Of a DNA stretch of 53,588 nucleotides, positions 33,653-49,600 are shown piece after piece; the stretch's first letter is position 1; every line of letters starts with the position of its first letter. The notes under the pieces were generated by a model, which saw nothing but the letters and a program-made list of their open reading frames with translations, did not search any database and had not been told where the DNA came from. The DNA comes from Burkholderiales bacterium (GTDB lineage Bacteria; Pseudomonadota; Gammaproteobacteria; Burkholderiales; Burkholderiaceae_C), in NCBI GenBank assembly GCA_016213205.1, contig JACRAZ010000052.1, positions 1 through 53,588 on the forward strand, given 5' to 3'. The translations under genes and the position numbers were made by a program.

Positions 33653-33802
33653 GACCGCCCGGCCGTTCCGAAGGTCCTGAACGCCCCCTCGGGGGGCCGC
33701 GAACGAAGTGAGCTGGGGGGCGTCAGGGACCGCCCGGCCGTTCCGAAGGTCCTGAACGCCCCCTCGGGGGGCCGCGAACGAAGTGAGCTGGGGGGCGTCA
33801 TG
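33653..33802 (-). repeat. 75-bp direct tandem repeat, two copies
   Basis: Units 33653-33727 and 33728-33802 are essentially identical. Each contains GACCGCCCGGCCGTTCCG, a CCCCCT/GGGGGG hairpin centre, and GAACGAAGTGAGCTGG. The element occurs again, diverged and inverted, at 8420-8493. It occupies most of the gap between the asparaginase start (33649) and the divergent DMT transporter (33856). Confidence 0.85.
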
Positions 33803-33855
33803 GGGCCACTGTAGCGCCGCGGCCTGCGCCGGGGCGCTGGTCACAATGCGCCCCC

Positions 33856-34737
33856 ATGCCCCTGAACGCGCTTGCCCTGGTCCTGGTGGCCGCCCTGCTG
33901 CATGCGGGCTGGAACATCGTGGCGAAGAAGTCCAACGGCGGCCGCCACTTCGTGCTGATGGGCGCGCTGATGGTGGTGACGATCTGGTCCCCGCTGGGCG
34001 CGGTGCTGGCCTGGCAGCACGCGCCTGCCTGGGGCTGGCAGGCCTGGGCGCTGCTGCTGGCCAGCGCGGTGGCGCACCTGCTGTACTTCAACGCGCTGCT
34101 GGCCGGCTACCGGGCGGCCGACCTCACGGTGGTGTACCCGGTGGCGCGTGGCACCGGCCCGCTGGTGAGCGCCAGCGCCGCGGTGCTGCTGCTGGACGAG
34201 ACCCTGGGCCTGCGGGGCGCGGCCGGCGTGCTGGGCATCACCGGCGGGGTGTTCCTGATCGCCGGCGGCCCCGCGCTCTGGTCGGCCACCCACGACCCGG
34301 CCCGGCGCGCCCGCCTGCGCGCGGGCCTGGCCTGGGGCGCGCTCACCGGCCTGCTGATCGCCAGCTACACGGTGATCGATGGCGTGCTGGTCAAGGTGAT
34401 GCTGGTCTCGCCGATCCTGGTGGATTGGCTCGGCAACGTGCTGCGCGTGCCCTTCCTGCTGCCTGGCGCGCTGGCCGACCGCGCCGGCTTCGTGCGCGAG
34501 TGGCGCCAGCAGTGGAAGGCCGCGCTGCTGCTGGGCGCGATCAGCCCGCTGAGCTACGTGCTGGTGCTGTACGCGGTGCAGATGGCCCCGCTGTCGCACG
34601 TGGCGCCCGCGCGTGAGGTGTCGATGCTGTTCGCCGCGCTGCTGGGCGGCCGCCTGCTCGGCGAGGCCGATCGCGGCGCGCGCCTGCTGGGCGCGGCCTG
34701 CATCGCCGCCGGGGTGATGGCCCTGGCCTGGGCCTGA
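33856..34737 (+). CDS. EamA/DMT-family transporter
   Basis: A 293-residue membrane protein with ten predicted helices and two EamA repeats (about 5-137 and 155-290). The start MPLNALALVLVAALLHAGWNI is typical of a subgroup with an N-terminal His/Trp pair, and VYPVARGTGPLVSASAAVLLLDE in repeat one and APAREVSMLFAALLGGRLLGE in repeat two mark the conserved helix ends. It is a drug/metabolite exporter; the substrate is unknown. The gene is divergent from asparaginase. Its stop is followed by the 8-bp tandem array. Confidence 0.88.
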   Translation: MPLNALALVLVAALLHAGWNIVAKKSNGGRHFVLMGALMVVTIWSPLGAVLAWQHAPAWGWQAWALLLASAVAHLLYFNALLAGYRAADLTVVYPVARGTGPLVSASAAVLLLDETLGLRGAAGVLGITGGVFLIAGGPALWSATHDPARRARLRAGLAWGALTGLLIASYTVIDGVLVKVMLVSPILVDWLGNVLRVPFLLPGALADRAGFVREWRQQWKAALLLGAISPLSYVLVLYAVQMAPLSHVAPAREVSMLFAALLGGRLLGEADRGARLLGAACIAAGVMALAWA

Positions 34738-34745
34738 GCCGGCCC

Positions 34746-34801
34746 CTGCGGCCCTGCGGCCATGCGGCCATGCGGCCCTGCAGCCATGCGGCCCTGCGGG
34801 C
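34746..34801. repeat. 8-bp tandem repeat, seven units
   Basis: Seven consecutive units of NTGCGGCC (N = A or C, one unit CTGCAGCC, the last partly degenerate) occupy 34746-34801, between the stop of the DMT transporter and the helicase stop. Such an array can change length by slipped replication, but it is not inside a gene. Confidence 0.7.
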
Positions 34802-34847
34802 CGGTCCCCCAGGCGCAGGCTTGCACTGCGCTCCGCTTGTGCCTGGG

Positions 34848-34879
34848 GATCAGGCCGGCCGGGAGCGGCCCGGTCCGGC
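34848..34879 (+). repeat. 32-bp dispersed inverted repeat, copy 2
   Basis: Identical over 32 bases to the reverse complement of 31884-31915. It lies 15 bp past the stop of the helicase gene on the reverse strand and could act in its transcription termination. Confidence 0.7.
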
Positions 34880-34893
34880 GCTGGGCGCGAGGC

Positions 34894-37152
34894 TCAGCGC
34901 CGCGCGCGCGTGGTGCGCGCGCGCCAAAGGGGCTTCAGCGCCTTCAGGTGGCGCTCGATGCCCTCGTTGAGCCGCCGGCGCAGGTCGAGCACCGCGTCGA
35001 TGTGGCCGTAGACGCCGGGAAAGCGCAGGTCCAGCCACAACCACAGCGAACAGGCGCGCAGCGTGAGCTCCATGCGGTCGAGCCGGCTGTGTTCGTCCAC
35101 CTCGTCGAGGAAGCTCGGCGCCTCCACCTCGCCGTGGCGCGCGTGCTGCCAGGCCCATTCGAGAAAGTCCTGCAGCGGGCCCTCGTTGCGCGTGTCGGCC
35201 GGCGCCTGGGCGTAGATGAAGCGCTGGTTCAGCGGCAGCGCGGCGGCCACGTCGTCCAGCCGCGCGGCAAGCTCGAGCATCTGCTCCAGCGCGGCCACCT
35301 GGAAGTGCGCGTCGTCGAGCTTGAGCTGGTGGATGAACACGTCCAGCACCGCGCGCAGCGATTTCAGGCCCAGGCGCTCGGCGATCTTCTGCAGGTGCCA
35401 GGGCCCGGGGGCCACCGGTGCCTTGAAGTCGCGCGGCGCGCGCGGCGTGCGCGGCAGCAGCTCCTTCAGCTCACGCGCGGCGCCGGGCTCGGCCTCGCGC
35501 AGCACGCCGGCGAAGCCCTCGTCGTGCAGGCCGTAGCGGCCGGCGCGGCCGGCGATCTGGTGCACCTCGCCCTCGTTGAGCGGGCGGTCGCCGACGCCGT
35601 CGAACTTGACCATGGTGGAGAACAGCACGCGGCGGATCGGCAGGTTCAGGCCCATGCCGATGGCATCCGTGGCCACCAGGATGTGCGAGGCGCCGTTGGC
35701 AAATCGTTCGGCCTCGCGGCGCCGCACCTCGGGCGGCAAGGCGCCGTAGATCACCGAGACCGGGTGGCCATTGGCGGCGATCTGGTCGCGCAGCATCAGC
35801 ACGTCGCGGCGGCTGAAGGCCACCACCGCGTCACCATGCTGCAGCAGCGCGATCGGCACCGCGTGCGGCAGCAGCTGCACATGCTGCTTGCGCTCGAAGC
35901 GGCGCACCTGGCAGCCCTCGCCGCACAGGCGCAGCAGGTTCTCGATCGCCGGCACCGCGTGCTCGGAGCAGATGATCAGCAGCTCGTTGGCCGGCACGCC
36001 GACGATGGCCTGGGTCCAGGCCCAGCCGCGGTCGGCATCGAACAGCATCTGCGCTTCGTCGATCACCGCCACTTCCACCGGGCTGCGGGTGTTGACCATC
36101 TCGATGGTGGACGACACCACCCGGGCATCGGGCGCCGGCACGTTTTCTTCGCCCGTCAGCAGCGAGCAGGGCACGCCGCGCGCCACCAGGCGGTCGCGCC
36201 CTTCCAGCGCCAGCAGGCGCAGCGGGGCGAGGTAGGCCCCGTCGCGCGCGGTGGCCAGGCGCTCGAACGCGGCGTGGGTCTTGCCGCTGTTGGGCGGGCC
36301 CACGTAGAGCGTGACGCTGCGCTGCAGCGTGCGCGCGGTGGCAAACGAATCCGGGTAGCCCTGGAAGGCCAGGTCGCTGCTCAGGCCCTGCAGCGCCTCG
36401 GCCTCGCCGGCCTGGCGCTCCCAGCGGTCCTGCGCCCGCGTGCAGGCGGCCAGCAGCGCGGCCAGTGGCTGGGGCTGCGCGCATTCGGCGCGCAGCCGCG
36501 CCAGCAGCGATTCGATCTGGCGCGGGTGGCCCGACAGCCCGCGCGCCACCAGCCGCTGCAGGTGCGCGGCCAGCTCCTGGGCATGCGGGTAGGGCGGCGG
36601 CGCACCCAGCGCGGCCAGCAGGGCCTCGTGCGCGCCGGTGCGGAAGAAGTCCCACACCAGCGCCGCATCCACCGCCGCGCGGAACTGCAGCTCGATGCGC
36701 TCGCCGCCGTCCAGCCGCAGGGTCTGCTTCACCAGCCGGTGCCACTCGCGCCCGCTGCGGCCCAGGCCCAGCGCGTCCAGCGCGGCGGCGCGTTCCTGCA
36801 TCAGCGTGCGCACGCCAGGGCCCTGCCCCACCGCCTGCAGGTGCTGCGCCGCCGCGGCCATGTCTTCCGGGGCGATCCAGCGGCTGGGCCGGCCACCGGC
36901 GGCGCCGCGCTGCAGCTGCACCAGGCCCAGGCTGTCCAGCAGCTTGTCGGTGCCCGGGTGCTCGTCGGTCGAGAAGTCGTCGGGCAGCAGCACCTGGGGC
37001 AGGCCGCCGGCGGATTGGCGGATGCGTTCCACCTGCGCCGGTGCCAGCGAGGGCGGCACGCGGCGCAGGTGCTGCGGGTGCGGCAGCTTGGGGAGGTCGG
37101 CCACGCGGGCGGCGGGGGCCGCGGGCGGCGATTCGGGGGAGGTGGGGGGCAT
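34894..37152 (-). CDS. SUV3-like superfamily 2 RNA helicase
   Basis: A 752-residue protein. The helicase core occupies about residues 265-600: Walker A LYVGPPNSGKTHAAFERL, motif Ia region APLRLLALEGRDRL, SSTIEMVNTRSPVEVAVIDEAQMLF with DEAQ in place of DEAD, then motif IV-VI VSVIYGALPPEVRRREAERF, VATDAIGMGLNLPIRRVLFS and IAGRAGRYG. A conserved C-terminal helical extension follows. This matches SUV3, the mitochondrial RNA degradosome helicase, whose bacterial relatives occur in alpha- and betaproteobacteria. The N-terminal about 250 residues are a helical extension of unclear role. The start at 37152 is the best ATG; the ribosome site is weak. It is probably an RNA turnover enzyme. Confidence 0.87.
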   Translation of the reverse strand: MPPTSPESPPAAPAARVADLPKLPHPQHLRRVPPSLAPAQVERIRQSAGGLPQVLLPDDFSTDEHPGTDKLLDSLGLVQLQRGAAGGRPSRWIAPEDMAAAAQHLQAVGQGPGVRTLMQERAAALDALGLGRSGREWHRLVKQTLRLDGGERIELQFRAAVDAALVWDFFRTGAHEALLAALGAPPPYPHAQELAAHLQRLVARGLSGHPRQIESLLARLRAECAQPQPLAALLAACTRAQDRWERQAGEAEALQGLSSDLAFQGYPDSFATARTLQRSVTLYVGPPNSGKTHAAFERLATARDGAYLAPLRLLALEGRDRLVARGVPCSLLTGEENVPAPDARVVSSTIEMVNTRSPVEVAVIDEAQMLFDADRGWAWTQAIVGVPANELLIICSEHAVPAIENLLRLCGEGCQVRRFERKQHVQLLPHAVPIALLQHGDAVVAFSRRDVLMLRDQIAANGHPVSVIYGALPPEVRRREAERFANGASHILVATDAIGMGLNLPIRRVLFSTMVKFDGVGDRPLNEGEVHQIAGRAGRYGLHDEGFAGVLREAEPGAARELKELLPRTPRAPRDFKAPVAPGPWHLQKIAERLGLKSLRAVLDVFIHQLKLDDAHFQVAALEQMLELAARLDDVAAALPLNQRFIYAQAPADTRNEGPLQDFLEWAWQHARHGEVEAPSFLDEVDEHSRLDRMELTLRACSLWLWLDLRFPGVYGHIDAVLDLRRRLNEGIERHLKALKPLWRARTTRARR

Positions 37153-37455
37153 GGATCCGTGGCGGTGTGCGCGGCGGCGCGCACGCCAGAGCCTGTTGGG
37201 CTTGCGCAGAACCCGCACTCTACCCGCTGCGCGACGGCCCGCGGGGCCGGCCGCGCCCGCCATTGCTGCGCTGCGCCATTTGCCGGTGGCCCCGCCGCCA
37301 GGCCGACATACGCCACGCAATCGGCCACCCGATCAAGAAATCCCCTCAAACCGCGACGGGATTCGCCGATAGCACTTCACGCCCTCGGAGCACGGCACGT
37401 CATCACGCCGGTGTCCGCCCGCAGGACTTGTGTTTGGTAACCGAGGGATGCCGTC
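37153..37455. other. Intergenic gap between helicase and first giant kinase
   Basis: The 303-base divergent gap contains the sigma-28-like promoter at 37346-37372. A pair of short complementary arms, CCCTCGG (about 37381) and CCGAGGG (about 37441), flanks the leader. No open frame or RNA gene is visible. Confidence 0.6.
37346..37372 (+). promoter_or_regulatory. Sigma-28 (FliA)-like promoter of first giant kinase
   Basis: TCAAACCG (37346-37353), an 11-base spacer, and GCCGATAG (37365-37372) match the FliA layout TAAA....-N11-GCCGATAA, with one change in the core -35 and one in the -10. Spacing is exact. The start codon is 84 bp downstream of the -10 motif's end. It suggests control with flagellar/chemotaxis genes. 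Confidence 0.5.
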
Positions 37456-43524
<6,069 letters not shown>

Positions 43525-43573
43525 AGAAGCACGAAAAACCAGGTTTGTCCGCCAAAAGCCTTGCGCCCAAAGC

Positions 43574-43581
43574 GCCGATAG
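43574..43581 (+). promoter_or_regulatory. Sigma-28-like -10 motif of second giant kinase
   Basis: GCCGATAG recurs 80 bp before the second kinase ATG, identical to the motif before the first kinase. The -35 is poorer (AAAA/AAAG with 15-16 bases to the -10 motif). The repetition of the motif at the same distance suggests both genes are controlled alike. The 136-bp gap contains nothing else. Confidence 0.4.
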
Positions 43582-43660
43582 TCGCCCAGGGCTTCGGGTC
43601 TGCGCGCAGCGCTGCGACGCCCGGCCCGTGCGTCCGTTCACCGATCAGAGGGAAGCAGTC

Positions 43661-46600
43661 ATGACCCCATCCACCCCGGCAGCCGCATCGCAGGCCCGTC
43701 CCGAGCAAGTCCTCTACGAGACCGACCACGTGCGCATCACCCGGCGGCAGCAGCCGGATGGCACGCCGGTGGTGGTGAAGCACGCGCTCAGCCTGCAGGC
43801 GATTCGCCGCCTCGAGCACGAGGCCGGCATGCTCAAGCGCCTGGCCCATGTGCCGGGGCTGGCCCACATCGCCGGCGAGCCGCCCGAGCCGCACACGCTG
43901 GTGCTGCACGACGCCGGCGCGGTGGCGCTGGGCGACCACCTGCGCACCCACCCGCTGAACCTGGCGCAGGTGCTGGACTACGTGCGCGCGGTGGCCCGCA
44001 TCCTGGCGCAGGTGCACCAGGCCGGCGTGGTGCACAAGGACATCGGCCCGGCCAACCTGCTGATCCACCCCGAAACGCTGGCGCCCACGCTGATCGACTT
44101 CAACATCGCCGGCAACATCGGCGACGGCGAGGACGCTGGCGAGGCGCAGTCCGGCATCGCCGGCACGCTGGCCTACCTGTCGCCCGAGCAGACCGGCCGC
44201 ACCGGCCGCAACCCCGACCAGCGCTCGGACCTGTATTCGCTGGGCATCACGCTGTACGAGGTGCTCACCGGCCGCCGGCCGTTCGAGGGCACCGACCTGC
44301 TGGAGCTGGTGCACGCCCACCTGGTGCAGGTGCCCGAACCGCCCAAGTCGCTGAAGCCCGAGCTGCCGCAGATCGTGTCAGACCTGGTGATGCGCCTGCT
44401 CGAGAAGGAGCCCGACCGCCGCTACCAAAGCGCCGACGGCCTGGCGCAGGACCTGGAGCGCATCGCCGCCGACCCGCGCCCGTTCCCGCTGGGCCAGTTC
44501 GATTTCGGCACCCGGCTGAAGCCGCCGGCCAAGCTGATCGGCCGTGAGGCCCCGCTCGACGCGATGCGTGCAGCGATCGCCACTGCATCGCAGGGCGGCA
44601 GCGCCTGCCTGCTGGTCACGGGCGCGGCGGGCGCCGGCAAGTCCGCGCTGCTGGCCGCGCTGCGGCCCTTGGCATCACTCAAGCATGGCTGGGTGGTGCT
44701 CAGCAAGTTCGAGGCCGCGCGCCGCGATGCGCCGGGCGCGATGTTCGATGGCTTCCAGGCCCTGGGCCGGCAGTTGCTGGCCGAACCCGCCGAGCGCCTG
44801 GCGCACTACCGCCAGCGCATCCTGGGCGCGATGGGCCGCAACCTGGGCACCGCGCTGACCCAGCTGCCCGAGTTCCAGATGCTGCTGGGCCCGCACGATG
44901 CGCTGGACCTGCCGGATGCGCAGGAGGCCGAGGCGCGCAGCATCGAGGCCGCGCTGACGCTGCTGCGCGCCGTGGCCAGCCCCGACCGGCCGCTGGTGCT
45001 GGTGTACGACGACGTGCAATGGGCCCCGCGCGGCTCCGGCCGCATCCTCGACGCGGTGGTCACCAGCGAGCAGCCCTTCCCGGGCCTGGTGATCGTGTGC
45101 GCCTACAGCGAGGAGGAGCTGGACGAGACCCACGCGCTGCGCCAGCTGGTGCCGCAGTGGCAGGCCCAAGGGCGGGTGCCGGTGCTGCTGCCGCTGCCGG
45201 GCCTGGCGCCCGAGGTGGCCAGTGCCTTCATCGGCGAGATGCTGCGCCTTCCCGAGCCCGAGGCCACCCGCCTGGCCCAGGCCCTGGCGCCGCGCACGCT
45301 GAACAACCCGCAGGAAATCATCGCGCTGCTCAACGCGCTGCGCCACGACGGCCTGCTGACCCAGGCCCAGGGCGCCTGGCACTGGAACGCCGACGCCGTG
45401 CGCCGCCATGTGGGCGACGCCAACCCGGCCGACCTGGCGCGCCGCCTGCGCGCCCTGCCCGTCGGCACCACGGCCTTGCTGCAGGCGCTGGCCTGCCTGG
45501 GCACCGAGGTCACGCCCGAGGTGCTGGGCTGGGCCGCCGAGCTGGACGCGCCAGCCCTGGCCGAGCATGCTGCGCCGGCGCTGGACGATGGCGTGCTGCT
45601 GGCCTCGGCCGGCGACCCCGCCACGCTGCGCCTGGCCAACGCACCGGTGCAGCAGGCCGTGCTGGGTGCGATGTCGCCCGCAGCGCGCGGCGCGCTGCAC
45701 CTGGCCATCGCCCGCCGGCTGGCCGGGCACCGGGCCGCCTCGGACGGGCTGGACGCCCGGGTGGCGCAGCAGTACCTGCTGGCCGGTGGCCCCTGGCACG
45801 ACGAGGCCGAGGCCCGCCTGGCGGTGGACCTGTTCGAGCAGGCCGCCACGCGCCTGCGCCTGACCGACAGCGTGCAGGCCGAGCGCTACCTGGCCGCCGC
45901 GGTGCAGGCCTTCGCGCCGGTGGCCGGCGCCGACGATGCACAACGCCTGTTCACCCTGCAGCGTGAACACCACCGCGCGCTGTTCGAGCAGGGCCGGCTG
46001 GAACAGGCCGACGGGCTGTACGAATCGCTGGCCAGTGCCGCCGGCGACCCGACCGAGCTGCTGGACTCCACCCGCATCCAGATCTACGGCCTGATGAACC
46101 GGCGCCGGGGCAAGGACGGCATGGCCCTGGGCCTGGGCTTGCTGGCCAAGCTGGGCCTGCCCAAGCCGGCCGACCCGCGCCCGGCCATCGCCGAGGGCAT
46201 CAAGCGGCTGACGATCTGGTACCGCGGCGAGGGCAAGCTGAAGGACTTCGAAGCGCCCGAGATCAGCGATCCGCAGGTGGTCTCGTGGACCAAGATGCTG
46301 CCCGAGACCTCGAACACCGCCTACACCGCCGACCTGGGCACCTGGGCCTGGTGCATCCTGGAGGGCACCCGGCTGTGGATCGAGCACGGCCCCTCGCCGC
46401 GCATGCTGTCGGCCTTTGCCGGCGCGCCGATGATCCTGCTGGGCGCGCCGCAGGACTACCGCGGCGCCTACCAGGTGGCCCAGCACGCCATCGCGGTGGG
46501 TGATGCGCGCGGCTACCAGCCCGCCACCTCGTTCGTGCGCTGCATCTTCGGCATGGCCGCCGCGCACTGGGTGGACCCGATCGAGGACACGGTGGAGACC

Positions 46601-49600
46601 GTGCTGCGCCGCGCCCGGCGCGACCTGAACCGCATTGGCGACGAATCCTTCGTCTCCAACACCTACCTCGCCTGCGACCTGCTGTTCGATTGCGCCACCA
46701 CGCTGGACACCGCCGCCAGCGAGCTGGAGGAAGGCCTGGCCTTCGCCGCCCGTTCCAAGAACAAGGAATTCGAGCTGCGCTACACGCCGCGCCGCCAGCT
46801 CATCCGCGCGCTGCGTGGGCAGACCCGCGGCCCCGGCAGCCTGGACGACGACGATTTCGAGTCTGCCCGCCACGAGCAGAGCCTGGACCCCGACAGCGCC
46901 ACGCTGGCGGCCTACGAATCGATGCGCACGCTGGTGGCCGGCCTGTTCGGCGACCAGCCCGCGCTGCTGGACCACAGCACCAAGGCCGTGGCGCTGCGGG
47001 TGCGCATGCCCGGCTACTACCTCTCGATGGCCGGCCGCGTGCTGCACGCGGTGGCCTTGAACGAGCACCTGCGCACGCTGCCGGCCGAGCAACGCGCGCC
47101 GGTGCTGGCCGAGCTGGACGCCTGCGTGCAGTGGGTGAGCGCGCGCGCCGCCGACGCACCGCACAACTTCCTGCACCTGCAACGCTGGGTGGAGGCCGAG
47201 CGCGCCTGGGCCACCGAATCGGTGTGGCAGGCCGGCATCGCCTTCGACGCCGCGGTGGCCGAGGCGCTGAAGCACGAGCGCCCGTGGCACCGCGCGATGA
47301 TCCACGAGCGCGCGGCGCTGTTCCACCTGTCGCAGGGCATGGAGCACAGCGCACTGCCGCTGATGCTGTATGCCTGCGAGGCCTACGACGCCTGGGGCGC
47401 ATCGGCCAAGGTCAAGCAACTGCGCCGCACCCACCCCTTCCTGCGCGCGGCGCTGCAAAAGCGCAGCGAGAACGCCTCCGCCAGCACGATGGTGGACACC
47501 GAGGCGGTGGACATGATCGCGGTGCTGCGCGCCTCGCAGGCGCTGAGCTCCGAGACCAGCCTCGCGCGCCTGACGGTGCAGGTGGGCAAGGTGCTGGGCG
47601 CCATCACCGGCGCCACCGGCGTGCGGCTGATCGTCAAGGCCGACGATGGCAGCGGCGCCTGGATGCTGGCCGATTCGCTGGGCGCAGGCGGCACGCCGGT
47701 CACGGTGGAGCAGGCCGGCGCCGAGGCGCAGCTGCCGCTGTCGGTGTTCCGCTACGTCGAGCGCCTGAACCAGGTGCTGGTGGTGGACGACGTGACCAGC
47801 GACGACCGCTTCGCCGAAGACCCCTACGCGCAGCGCTTCTCGCAGTGCTCGCTGATGCTGGTGCCGATCCTGAAGCAGGGCGCGCTCAACGCGATGCTGG
47901 TGCTCGAGAACGAGCAGCGCCGCAAGGCCTTCAGCGCCGAGCGGCTGGATTCGGTGGCCATGATCGCGGGCCAGCTCGCGGTGTCGCTGGACAACGCGCT
48001 GCTGTATGCCTCGCTCGAGAAGCGCGTGGCCGAACGCACCGCGCAGCTGCGCCAGAAGACCAACGACATCAACGCCATGCTGCAGAACATGCCGCAGGGC
48101 GTGCTGACGGTGGTCTCGGGCGGCACCATCCATCCTGAATATTCAGCCTACCTGGAAACCATCCTGGAGACGCAGGAAATCGCGATGCAGCCGCTGATGG
48201 CGCTGCTGTTCGAGGGCTCGAACCTGGGCGCCGACGCGCTGTCGCAGGTGGACGCGGTGCTCTCCTCGGTGATCGGCGAGGACGAGATGAACTACGGCTT
48301 CAACTCGCACCTGCTGGCCACCGAGTTCGACAAGACGCTGCCCGACGGGCGCGTGAAGTCGCTCGCGCTGTCCTGGTCGCCGATCTGCGACGACGGCGGC
48401 GTGGTCGACAAGCTGATGCTGTGCGTTCGCGACGTCACCGAGCTCAAGCGCCTGGAGGCCGAGGCCGGCGCGCGCAAGCGCGAGCTGCAACTCATCGGCG
48501 AGATCCTGGCCGTGAGCCAGGAGAAGTTCCACGAGTTCATCGACGGCGCCCAGGCCTTCCTGGAAGAGAACCGCCGCCTCATCGCGCAGGCCGAAGGCAA
48601 GCAGCTCGAGACCGTGCAGCTGCTGTTCCGCAACATGCACACCATCAAGGGCAACGCCCGCACCTACGGCCTGCTGGGCCTGACCAACTTGGTGCACGTG
48701 GCCGAGCAGCGCTACGACGACCTGCGCAAGAGCGACGAGACCCCGTGGGACAGCGAGGCACTGCTGGCCGAGCTGGCCGAGGTGAAGGCCGCGGTGGACC
48801 AGTACGCCCATGTCAACGACAGCGTGCTCGGCCGCAAGGGCCCGGGCCGGCGCGGCAGCGTCGAGAAGTTCCTGATGGTCGAGAAGGAAACGGTGCAGCA
48901 GGCCATGCAGGTGCTGCAGCGCGCCGACCGCGCCGACCTGGCCTCGGTGAACGCCGCGCTCGATGCGGTGAACGCGCGCCTGAACCTGTTGGGCACCGCG
49001 CCGCTGGCCGAGGTGATCGACGGCGCGGTGGCCTCGCTGCCCTCGCTGGCGCAGGAGCTGGGCAAGGCCGCGCCCGAGGTGCACATCGAAGACCACGGCA
49101 TCGTGCTGCGCACCCAGGCCGCCGGGCTGATGAAGAACCTGTTCACCCACCTGCTGCGCAACTCGGTGGACCACGGGCTGGAAACGCCCGAGCAGCGCGC
49201 CGCCGCGGGCAAGCCCGAGGCCGGCCGCATCGACCTGCGGCTGCAGGTGGACGACGGCAAGCTGCTGATCCACCTGCACGACGACGGGCGCGGCCTGGCC
49301 ATCGGCAAGATCCGCGAGCGCGCGATGGCGCAGAACCTCGTCACCCGCGGCACCAGCGACAGCGCCGAGGAAGTGGCGCAGCTGATCTTCCGCTCGGGCT
49401 TCTCCACCGCCGAGCAGGTGACCGAGGTGTCGGGCCGCGGCGTGGGCATGGATGCGGTGCGATCGTTCCTCGAGAAGGAAGGCGGCTCGATCGCCATCCG
49501 CTTCCTCGACGACAACGAAGAGGCCGAATACCGCCCCTTCGAGACCGTGATCGCGCTGCCCGACAAGTTCGCCGCCTCGGCCCAGGCGGTGGCCACGTTC

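Noticed and set aside
33650..33844. N-terminal extension of asparaginase through the 75-bp repeats
   Set aside because: The extra residues merely translate the repeated intergenic element, and asparaginase homologues begin near the ATG at 33649.
34746..34801. Possible CRISPR-like array
   Set aside because: Units are 8 bp with no spacers; it is a simple tandem repeat.
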